Below are positions 1 to 5,737 of a stretch of 9,590 bases of DNA, in pieces. The stretch spans positions 1 to 9,590 of the forward strand of contig JBDUDA010000112.1 in NCBI GenBank assembly GCA_040003205.1. The letters are read 5' to 3'. Under the pieces are notes generated by a model. The model saw only the letters and a program-made list of their open reading frames with translations. It did not search any database and was not told where the DNA came from. Within the stretch, counting starts at the first letter, position 1, and every line of letters begins with the position of its first letter. The position numbers were made by a program, and so were the translations under genes. The stretch comes from JALYIM01 sp040003205 (GTDB taxonomy: Bacteria > Acidobacteriota > Terriglobia > Terriglobales > Acidobacteriaceae).

Positions 1-1
1 C

Positions 2-952
2 AGCGCGGTGACTGATTTTCTTTACCCTGAGCGCATCGTCGTGGGCGCCGATAACGAACGTTGTGCCGCGGTGCTGAGGGAAATATACGCGCCGCTGGTG
101 GACGGCAGTTATTATCGCAATCCCAACGCGGTTCCGCGGCCGGACCGCGCCCAGATACCTCCGCCGCTACTTGTCACCAGCGCCAAGAGCGCCGAGTTGA
201 TAAAACATGCTTCCAACGCATTTCTCGCAATGAAGATCTCTTTCATCAATGCGGTGGCGTCCATCTGCGAAGCTGTGGGGGCTAATGTGCAACAGGTCTG
301 CATGGGAATTGGAACTGACAGCCGCATCGGTCCGCGGTTTTTGAATCCCGGGATTGGCTACGGCGGCTCCTGCTTTCCTAAAGATCTGATGGCGTTTCGC
401 GCCGTCGCCCGCGAATGCGGATACGAATTTCGCCTGCTTGATGAGGTGATGCGCATCAATGAAGAGCAGCGTCACCGCTTCGTGCGCAAGGTGCGAAGCG
501 CATTGTGGACGTTGCGAGGAAAACGGCTCGCGGTACTGGGCCTGGCCTTTAAGGGCGGAACGGACGATATTCGCGAGTCTCCCGCCATTCTGCTGGTGCA
601 GTCGTTATTGCAGGAGGGCAGCCAGATTTGCGCATATGATCCGGCAGCAATGGAGCGAGCAAAAGACGCACTCGATTCGAAAGTCGAGTTTGCCGAAAGT
701 GCCTATGAGGCCGCTCGTGGAGCCGACGCTCTTCTCATCCTTACCGAGTGGGAAGAGTTTTCACACCTCGATCTTCCGCGTCTCTTCAATCAGCTGAAAT
801 ATCCGATCATCGTTGACGGGCGAAATCTTTACGATCCTGAAGTCATGGCGGCCCACGGATTTACGTATTACAGCGTCGGCCGACCCGCCTCTGCCCCCGA
901 TCCCGTGCCGGCGGCTGCCGCCACACCTGTTAGAAAACTTCAGAAATCATGA
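2..952 (+). CDS. ugd: UDP-glucose 6-dehydrogenase, 3' part (5' end outside the window)
   Basis: This cytosolic enzyme oxidises UDP-glucose to UDP-glucuronate with two NAD+. The frame is open to the left edge. The GTG at 8 is an internal Val codon, because Ser-Ala-Val-Thr-Asp-Phe-Leu matches the inner family motif (F-L-R-E-G-S-A-V-x-D-F-L), so the N-terminal Rossmann domain lies upstream. Counting that Val as 1, the central helix AFLAMKISFIN carries the conserved Lys76. GYGGSCFPKD carries the catalytic Cys122 (codon 371-373). The C-terminal UDP-binding domain has the signature FKGGTDDIRES from about residue 181. An extra segment of roughly 20 residues (about 33-52) precedes LLVTSAKSAELIK and is longer than in typical homologues. 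The stop TGA overlaps the ATG of the next gene, so the two are translationally coupled and act in consecutive steps. The family is certain. Confidence 0.96.
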   Translation, partial: SAVTDFLYPERIVVGADNERCAAVLREIYAPLVDGSYYRNPNAVPRPDRAQIPPPLLVTSAKSAELIKHASNAFLAMKISFINAVASICEAVGANVQQVCMGIGTDSRIGPRFLNPGIGYGGSCFPKDLMAFRAVARECGYEFRLLDEVMRINEEQRHRFVRKVRSALWTLRGKRLAVLGLAFKGGTDDIRESPAILLVQSLLQEGSQICAYDPAAMERAKDALDSKVEFAESAYEAARGADALLILTEWEEFSHLDLPRLFNQLKYPIIVDGRNLYDPEVMAAHGFTYYSVGRPASAPDPVPAAAATPVRKLQKS

Positions 953-1908
953 GTACGCTCCGCGCTCTTGTCACCGGAGGCGCCGGGTTCCTCGGCTCGC
1001 ATCTCTGCGACGCATTGCTCGCGGAGAATTATTTCGTAGTCGCAGTGGACAACCTGCTAACCGGGAGGCGGGCGAACCTTGAACATTTGCGCAATGAATC
1101 GCGCTTCGAATTTCAGCAGCTCGACATCAATCAACCTTTTGACTGTGGCAAGGTGGACTATGTTTTTCACTTCGCATGTCCCGCCAGCCCGGTGGACTAC
1201 ACCATCCACGGCGTTGAAACCCTGATGGTGGGATCGCTGGGCACGTTCCATGCTTTGGATGTTGCGCGCAAATACTCCGCTAAATATCTGGTGTCATCCA
1301 CTTCAGAATGCTACGGCGATCCACTCGAGCATCCGCAACGGGAGACCTACTGGGGCAATGTGAATCCGATCGGCCCACGCTCTGTGTACGACGAAGCGAA
1401 ACGCTTTACCGAAGCGGTCACCATGGCCTACCACCGCTACTACAAGGTCGACACTCGCATCGCTCGCATCTTTAACACTTATGGTCCTCGCATGCAGTTG
1501 AACGATGGCCGGGTGGTCCCAAATTTCATGAAACAGGCGTTGCGCAGTGAAGCGCTGACGGTTTATGGAGACGGCAAGCAGACTCGCAGCTTTTGCTATG
1601 TCAGCGACGAGATCAACGGCTTTCTGCGTCTTGCAAATTCGGACGAACATCTGCCGGTTAATATTGGAAATCCTTCTGAGTTCACGATCCTGGAATGTGC
1701 GAAGCGGGTGCTGGCTGTGACTGGGTCGAAGAGCAAAATCCATTACGAAACCTTGCCACAGGATGATCCCAAACAGCGATGTCCTGACATTACCAAGGCG
1801 AGAAATTTGCTTGGCTGGGAACCCAAAATTGATTTGGAAACTGGACTGAAAATGTCCCTGGAATATTTCCGTAAAGCGGTGCTGGAAGATTCCGCCGCTC
1901 GCGTGTAG
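949..1908 (+). CDS. uxs: UDP-glucuronate decarboxylase (UDP-xylose synthase), extended SDR family
   Basis: It decarboxylates UDP-glucuronate to UDP-xylose through a 4-keto intermediate, using bound NAD+. The 319-residue protein has the usual length of short bacterial UXS enzymes. The Rossmann glycine motif GGAGFLG is at 10-16, with Asp34 ending the second strand for NAD ribose binding. HFACPASPVDY (74-84) is a hallmark of UXS against other sugar epimerases and dehydratases. SSTSE (116-120) holds the active-site Thr/Ser and Glu, and Tyr147/Lys151 form the YxxxK pair. NTYGPRM (176-182) and DDPKQRCPDITKA near the C terminus are also typical. The ATG at 949 overlaps the stop of the UDP-glucose dehydrogenase gene by 4 bases, so the substrate is made by the gene just upstream. 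Only 12 bases separate its end from the convergent PilZ gene, and I see no hairpin terminator there. Confidence 0.95.
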   Translation: MSTLRALVTGGAGFLGSHLCDALLAENYFVVAVDNLLTGRRANLEHLRNESRFEFQQLDINQPFDCGKVDYVFHFACPASPVDYTIHGVETLMVGSLGTFHALDVARKYSAKYLVSSTSECYGDPLEHPQRETYWGNVNPIGPRSVYDEAKRFTEAVTMAYHRYYKVDTRIARIFNTYGPRMQLNDGRVVPNFMKQALRSEALTVYGDGKQTRSFCYVSDEINGFLRLANSDEHLPVNIGNPSEFTILECAKRVLAVTGSKSKIHYETLPQDDPKQRCPDITKARNLLGWEPKIDLETGLKMSLEYFRKAVLEDSAARV

Positions 1909-1920
1909 AAAGATTTCTGG

Positions 1921-3006
1921 CTAGACCGACATCTCCGCCTGGAAAACCTGGGTTGCCAGCAATTGTTGAATCTGCTCTTTCTTCAACTCGCTGCCCGCAT
2001 CGAAAACCACCGCCATCCCCGTGCCGGGTTGAATGGATCTCACGACCCCGAATACCTTTACTTCCATTTCGCGGGTATTCACGAGAATTTGCACTTGGGT
2101 ATCGCATGGAAACGGCTCAAATGTCTCCACATAGCATCCCTGCACGCTGATATCAGTCAGACTGCAACGCCGGGTTACCGTTTCGCCGGACGAACCGACA
2201 ACTTCGACCGCCAAACAGCAACTATGCCGAGAGCGAACACGGCGCTCGATACTCAGGTCTGTAGGCAGGCTTGCACCAATGCCGCCACCATCTTCCTCCT
2301 CTGCTCGCGTCGACTGCGATCCGTTTTCATCGACAGTCGTAGATCTATCCTTCATCCATTGCTTTAACATTTGTTCCGCAGCCGGAGGAACACTCAAGAA
2401 GCGCACACCCGCGCGTCCGGAGGAATCCTGCCACTGAACATTTCCCGATAAACGTATGGTTGAACTCTGTCCCGGTAACTTGAATTCGAAGAATATTTTA
2501 CTGTCGCGCTCAAGCTTTAAATCGGAATGGATCGCCGCGCCAGTCTCGCTGAGGTCCACCAATCTGATCGGGGCACCCTCCGCACGTCCATAGGCAATCG
2601 AGGCGTTGGTATTTAATGGGATACGCCGCGACTGGCGGCGCTCGCTTCCCACCAAGCTTCGGGCAGAACGTAAGCTGCTGGCGGCGCGCTCCGCGGAGAT
2701 CGGCTTATAAAGCACGAAGCTTGCACCTCCTGCGAACAGCTCCCTGACATTCGATTCACGGTGAAGCAGGGCAATGATCAAACATTGTTGGTCGGCCGAC
2801 GAACTACGGGCGAAGGACATTATTTCTTTCGCAGAGGGTTCGTCCGCACAGTCGACAACCACCAATTGAAATCGTTCGGCTGTCAGGCGGACATGTGCCG
2901 TGGCAAAATCCTCGCAGTGTTCAACCACCCAATCTGACCCCTCCAGAATTGGGCGCAGCAAAAGTGCCTCGGTCTCTCCACATATCAACAATGCTTTTAG
3001 TGCCAT
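1921..3006 (-). CDS. Tandem PilZ-domain protein with degenerate N-terminal receiver domain
   Basis: This is a probable cyclic-di-GMP-responsive regulator. Numbering is from the ATG at 3006; an in-frame TTG at 3015 would add three residues, and neither start has a clear ribosome binding site. Residues about 4-118 look like a response-regulator receiver: strand LVVVD ends in Asp52, and LYKPIS carries Lys101. The acidic pair normally found after the first strand is missing (ICGETE instead), so phosphorylation is doubtful. PilZ domain 1 starts with RRQSRR (123-128) and has DLSETG (151-156). A Ser/Glu/Gly-rich linker at about 222-246 leads to PilZ domain 2, with ERRVRSR (254-260) and DISVQG (285-290). 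Both domains keep the RxxxR and D/NxSxxG features that bind c-di-GMP in known PilZ proteins. Next to nucleotide-sugar genes, a role in exopolysaccharide control is possible, but this is inference. Confidence 0.85.
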   Translation of the reverse strand: MALKALLICGETEALLLRPILEGSDWVVEHCEDFATAHVRLTAERFQLVVVDCADEPSAKEIMSFARSSSADQQCLIIALLHRESNVRELFAGGASFVLYKPISAERAASSLRSARSLVGSERRQSRRIPLNTNASIAYGRAEGAPIRLVDLSETGAAIHSDLKLERDSKIFFEFKLPGQSSTIRLSGNVQWQDSSGRAGVRFLSVPPAAEQMLKQWMKDRSTTVDENGSQSTRAEEEDGGGIGASLPTDLSIERRVRSRHSCCLAVEVVGSSGETVTRRCSLTDISVQGCYVETFEPFPCDTQVQILVNTREMEVKVFGVVRSIQPGTGMAVVFDAGSELKKEQIQQLLATQVFQAEMSV

Positions 3007-3202
3007 GCCCAACAAGAATCGTGGATATCGCGGGCAACGGCAAGTTACCAGCGGTCAGGCTAGAGTTGGATTATGACCTTCGTAATCTGGAGCCGACCCT
3101 GGTAACCCGCTATGGTGACAATGGTACTGAATTGAAAGCCGGCTGGTCGTCTCGCAACCGGCAACTGATTTGCACCTTCTCAGTCGAAAAGGTTCCTCGA
3201 TT

Positions 3203-3634
3203 ATGCAATCTAGGGTCAGCACCGGAGTATTAGCTTTTGGAGCGCTCTTGATGTTGGGGGGAGCGTTCATGCTCATATCCTCGCTTTTAGGGACAAGCCC
3301 CGACACCGATCTGCGTGGGATAGGGCTCTGTCTGTTCTCAGTGGGAGCTTTGGCAATCGGCTCTGGGATCTATCTAAAAGCATCTGTTTTGAAATCGGCT
3401 CCAGCAAGCCTTGGTGCCCGCAAGGACCCTGCTCCAGCACGCAAAGTTCGCGGCGGATGCGAAATCTGCGCGACCGAAGCCCCCGTCGTACAGTGCCGCA
3501 AACACGAATTGCATCTCTGCGGAAATTGTTTGGCCCAACACTACGACTTTCGAAGCTGTGTTTACGTCCCCAGCGCCCGCCGAACGGTAAATAAAGCAAC
3601 AAAGGCTCAGGCCGCTAAGGCGAGTTGGGCGTAG
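3203..3634 (+). CDS. Small two-helix membrane protein with a C-terminal Cys/His cluster
   Basis: I do not recognise the family. The ATG at 3203 is chosen because AAAAGG (3187-3192) lies 10 bases upstream; the in-frame TTG at 3170 would add 11 polar residues. The 143-residue product has two hydrophobic segments, about 7-29 and 38-60. A Pro/Ala/Lys-rich linker at about 66-83 follows. A compact cluster then has Cys86, Cys89, Cys98, His101, His104, Cys106, Cys109, His113 and Cys119. The spacing CxxC-x8-CxxHxxHxCxxC resembles a B-box or RING-like zinc site, so one or two bound metal ions are likely. The tail (126-143) is basic and Ala-rich. The helical hairpin would place both termini on the same side, most simply the cytoplasm. 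It is divergent from the PilZ gene, with a 196-bp shared upstream region. Function is unknown. Confidence 0.75.
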   Translation: MQSRVSTGVLAFGALLMLGGAFMLISSLLGTSPDTDLRGIGLCLFSVGALAIGSGIYLKASVLKSAPASLGARKDPAPARKVRGGCEICATEAPVVQCRKHELHLCGNCLAQHYDFRSCVYVPSARRTVNKATKAQAAKASWA

Positions 3635-3637
3635 AGC

Positions 3638-3728
3638 CTCAGCTCTCTGCTCTCAGCTCTCTGCTTGCTCTTGGCTCTTGGCTCCTAGCTGAACCCCTTT
3701 AGTCTTGAGCTGATAGCTGATAGCTGAT
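3638..3728. repeat. Short-period direct repeats (CTCAGCTCTCTGC and AGCTGAT families)
   Basis: CTCAGCTCTCTGC occurs at 3638-3650 and again at 3652-3664, a period of 14. TTGGCTC-type units follow at about 3671-3686. Three tandem copies of AGCTGAT fill 3708-3714, 3715-3721 and 3722-3728. The stretch has no plausible gene and starts right after the stop codon of the small membrane protein. It may be one copy of a genome-wide interspersed repeat, but only one copy is visible here. Confidence 0.7.
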
Positions 3729-3780
3729 ATCCGCAGCTCATCCGCCCTTCCGCTTCCCTATTCCTCAACCCGCCATGTAA

Positions 3781-3786
3781 GATAAT
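3781..3786 (+). promoter_or_regulatory. Possible -10 element (GATAAT) for the DUF3179 gene
   Basis: GATAAT matches five of six bases of the sigma-70 -10 consensus and sits 15 bases before the Shine-Dalgarno of the DUF3179 gene. No good -35 box is present 16-18 bases upstream, so this is weak. A promoter here would make the DUF3179 gene the first gene of its transcript. Confidence 0.3.
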
Positions 3787-3800
3787 TTTTTCTCTACGGC

Positions 3801-3804
3801 GGAG
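3801..3804 (+). promoter_or_regulatory. Ribosome binding site GGAG that sets a TTG start
   Basis: GGAG ends 5 bases before the TTG at 3810-3812. There is no in-frame ATG nearby that would give the same membrane-anchored N terminus, so this site decides the start of the DUF3179 gene. Confidence 0.65.
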
Positions 3805-3809
3805 TCTTT

Positions 3810-5063
3810 TTGCAGATCGCAACTTCCGACAAGAACGATAAACGCAATGCTTTCCCGCTGGTGATTTTCGCCATTTCTGCGCTGGCAGGAGTTACGTTAT
3901 TCATGGCTCCCGCCTTTATCATCCGCCCGTTCAAGTTTCAGTCTCCGCGAGCACTTATTTGGGCTCTAGCCGCAAAACAGCAGGCGCCCCTTTGGACGCT
4001 CCTGATCGCCCTCGCCACTATGGTCCTGGCAACGATGTTGTGGTCACGCGTGTCGTATCTAGGCAGGACGCTCTTGGTTGCTGGGGTACTTCTTACAATA
4101 AGTTCGGCTGTAATGTCGCGAGTGGATTATTTCGAGTGGATGTTTCACCCTATCGCGACAGCCGGATACGAGCCCGCCACTTCGGCCAAACTGGATTCAT
4201 CCGAAATGGTGATGGCGGTAAAGATCGGGAATGACTCGCGCGCCTATCCTATTCGCGAGATGGCGTATCACCATGTGCTTAATGATTTTGCGGGCGGCGT
4301 TCCCATCGCCGTGACCTATTGAACACTCTGTCACACCGGTCTGGTGTGGAAACGAGTGCTGGACGGAAGAACTCTTCATTTCCGCCTCGCGGGAATTAAC
4401 AACCAAAACTTTCTCATGACCGATCAAGAAACGGGAAGCTGGTGGCAACAGATCACCGGCAAAGCAATCTTCGGTCCGAAAAAAGGGCGCACGCTTGAGC
4501 CTGTCAGCAGTGATGAACTCACTTTTGGGCTTTGGAAGCAGGAGTCTCCCACGGGCGAAGTGCTAACGCCGGTAGCAAAGTATTCCAGCAAATACGAGAG
4601 CAATTGGGAGCCGGAAGTCGCGAAGTTGCCGGTCGTAGTTAGCTTTCCAGGGACGGCGCTGAAGTCTCGCGACGTCGTAGTGGGACTCGAACTCGGAGGG
4701 CAGAGCCGGGCTTATCCTCTCGACCGGACCCTCAAGGAATCACCCGTGCAGGATCGTTTCGCCGGTGTGCCTGTGCTTCTGGTCGCAGGCCCTGATGACA
4801 AATCGGTGCGGGCATTTGTGAGCCGCATCGATGGCGTGGATGAGGAATTTTTCCGCGTTTCCGGCGATGCCGTAAAACAACCCGCGGAAACCGCTAAGAC
4901 CTGGACCCTGGTGGACTCGACCTCGCACAGTGAATGGAATTTCCAGGGATGCGCCGTCAGCGGCGTGCAACAGGGGAAATGCCTGGAGCGTCTAAATCCC
5001 ATCAAAGATTACTGGTTCGATTGGAGAAACTACCATCCTCAAACCAGCGTCTTCGGCCACTGA
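3810..5063 (+). CDS. DUF3179 membrane protein with in-frame TGA: probable selenoprotein (Sec171)
   Basis: The reaction of DUF3179 proteins is unknown to me. The gene starts at TTG 3810 and reads through one TGA (4320-4322) in the same phase to the TGA at 5061-5063, giving 417 residues with UGA at codon 171. Three membrane helices lie at about 15-38, 59-78 and 85-101, followed by a large domain that is probably periplasmic. That domain has all the family landmarks: IGNDSRAYPIRE (139-150), HHVLNDFAGGVPIAVTY (154-170), then [UGA]-Thr-Leu-Cys174-His-Thr-Gly where relatives have CxxC. Further landmarks are MTDQETGSWWQQITG (203-217), a second SRAYP module (about 287-325), and YWFDWRNYHPQTSVF near the end. 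No other stop or frameshift occurs in the 246 codons after the TGA, and a SECIS-like hairpin follows it. The alternative is a recent nonsense mutation. A conventional annotation would split this into two fragments or call a pseudogene. Confidence 0.85.
4320..4322 (+). other. In-frame TGA, probable selenocysteine codon (residue 171)
   Basis: The codons around it read GTG ACC TAT TGA ACA CTC TGT (V-T-Y-*-T-L-C). Ordinary DUF3179 proteins have V-T-Y-C-P-L-C here, so the TGA replaces the first cysteine of a CxxC motif. Replacement of a conserved redox cysteine is the usual signature of selenocysteine, giving a UxxC pair with Cys174. Decoding as cysteine by an unusual UGA-reading tRNA is a second possibility. 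Confidence 0.82.
4324..4358 (+). promoter_or_regulatory. Bacterial SECIS-like stem-loop inside the coding region
   Basis: The upper stem CACACC (4332-4337) pairs perfectly with GGTGTG (4343-4348) around the 5-base loop GGTCT (4338-4342). A lower stem CACTC (4324-4328) pairs perfectly with GAGTG (4354-4358), separated by an internal loop TGT/GAAAC. The loop starts 15 bases after the TGA, near the lower end of the range known for bacterial SECIS elements (E. coli fdhF has 18). A loop with G in its first two positions and the sequence GGUCU is what SelB recognises in E. coli. The bulged U of the E. coli upper stem is absent; U4331, just below the stem, is unpaired. The hairpin is inside the open frame, as bacterial SECIS elements are. 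Confidence 0.8.
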
Positions 5064-5105
5064 CGTTTCTATTCCTCTTATTTTTAAAATGCTCGAGATC
5101 GCCGC

Positions 5106-5111
5106 GAGGAG
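5106..5111 (+). promoter_or_regulatory. Ribosome binding site GAGGAG that sets a TTG start
   Basis: GAGGAG ends 6 bases before the TTG at 5118-5120, and the bases between include a run of T. The good match to the anti-Shine-Dalgarno supports the TTG as the start of the HAD gene, since the HAD motif I aspartate comes only nine residues later. Confidence 0.7.
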
Positions 5112-5117
5112 AGTTTT

Positions 5118-5729
5118 TTGCCGGATATAAAAACAATCTTTTGGGACATTGGCGGCGTTCTTCTCAATAACGCCTGGGACCACACGGAGCGCGCAGAGGC
5201 ACTCCAACGCTTTCATCTCGATGCGGCGGAGTTCGATGAAAGGCATCAGCAGGCCGTTTCTTCCTTCGAGAAGGGGGGAATGGGAATCGGTGAATACTTG
5301 ACGAAAACCGTGTTCTACCGTTCCCGGGATTTTTCGGAAGAAGTTTTCAAAGAATACATGTTTTCCTTGTCGCAGCCGAACGATGCCGCACTTCAGTTGG
5401 CCCGCAGGATCGCGTCTTCGGGCAAATATTTCATGGCGACCATCAACAACGAGTCCCGCGAGTTGAATCTTCATAGAATCCAGAAATTTGGCCTACGAGA
5501 GCTCTTTAGCGCGTTTTTTAGCTCTTGTTTCCTTGGATTGTTGAAACCAGAGGAGTCTATCTATCGTCTGGCACTGTCGGTGACGCAACGCCTTCCAGAG
5601 GAATGTCTCTTCATTGATGATCGCTCCGCAAACCTGGAACCAGCGAAGAAGTTAGGAATGCAAGTCATTCAAATGAAGAATGTCGAGCAGCTTCAACTGG
5701 ATTTGCGCTCGATGGGTATAAGCGCTTAA
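5118..5729 (+). CDS. HAD superfamily (subfamily IA-like) hydrolase
   Basis: It is probably a cytosolic phosphatase acting on a small phosphorylated metabolite; the substrate cannot be told. The 203-residue length is usual for this group. Motif I is FWDIGGVLL, with the nucleophile Asp10. The second motif-I aspartate is replaced by Gly12, as in many 'DxGGV' members such as the YihX-like sugar phosphatases. The cap region, about 17-85, is helical. Motif II is weak (MATINNES, around Thr108-Asn111, where Ser/Thr is usual). Motif III is Lys143 in LLKPEESIY, and motif IV is FIDDRSANLEPAKKLGM, with Asp167/Asp168 for Mg2+ binding. The start is TTG with a strong upstream GAGGAG. It lies 54 bases after the DUF3179 gene on the same strand without a visible terminator, so the two may be co-transcribed. 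Confidence 0.88.
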   Translation: MPDIKTIFWDIGGVLLNNAWDHTERAEALQRFHLDAAEFDERHQQAVSSFEKGGMGIGEYLTKTVFYRSRDFSEEVFKEYMFSLSQPNDAALQLARRIASSGKYFMATINNESRELNLHRIQKFGLRELFSAFFSSCFLGLLKPEESIYRLALSVTQRLPEECLFIDDRSANLEPAKKLGMQVIQMKNVEQLQLDLRSMGISA

Positions 5730-5737
5730 AGTTTTGA

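Noticed and set aside
167..475. Long antisense frames inside the ugd, uxs, Gfo/Idh/MocA and other genes
   Set aside because: They overlap clear family members on the other strand and have no recognisable domains or start signals; they are by-products of G+C-rich codon use.
3138..3166. Imperfect inverted repeat GCCGGCTG/CAACCGGC in the PilZ/small-protein divergent region
   Set aside because: One mismatch and a 9-base loop in a G+C-rich stretch; too weak to call an operator.
3633..3646. Possible terminator hairpin AGAGC-CTCA-GCTCT at the end of the small membrane protein gene
   Set aside because: Only 5 bp, with no T-run after it, and it falls inside the repeat words, which make such pairings by chance.
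3810..4322. Reading the TGA at 4320 as a true stop, leaving a 170-residue protein or a pseudogene
   Set aside because: The frame after the TGA is intact for 246 codons with family motifs, the lost residue is the CxxC cysteine, and a SECIS-like hairpin follows. Decay would normally show more damage. It stays the main alternative until selB/selC are checked.
4344..5063. A separate gene starting at GTG 4344
   Set aside because: There is no Shine-Dalgarno, the GTG lies in the 3' arm of the hairpin, and the product would begin in the middle of a conserved domain.
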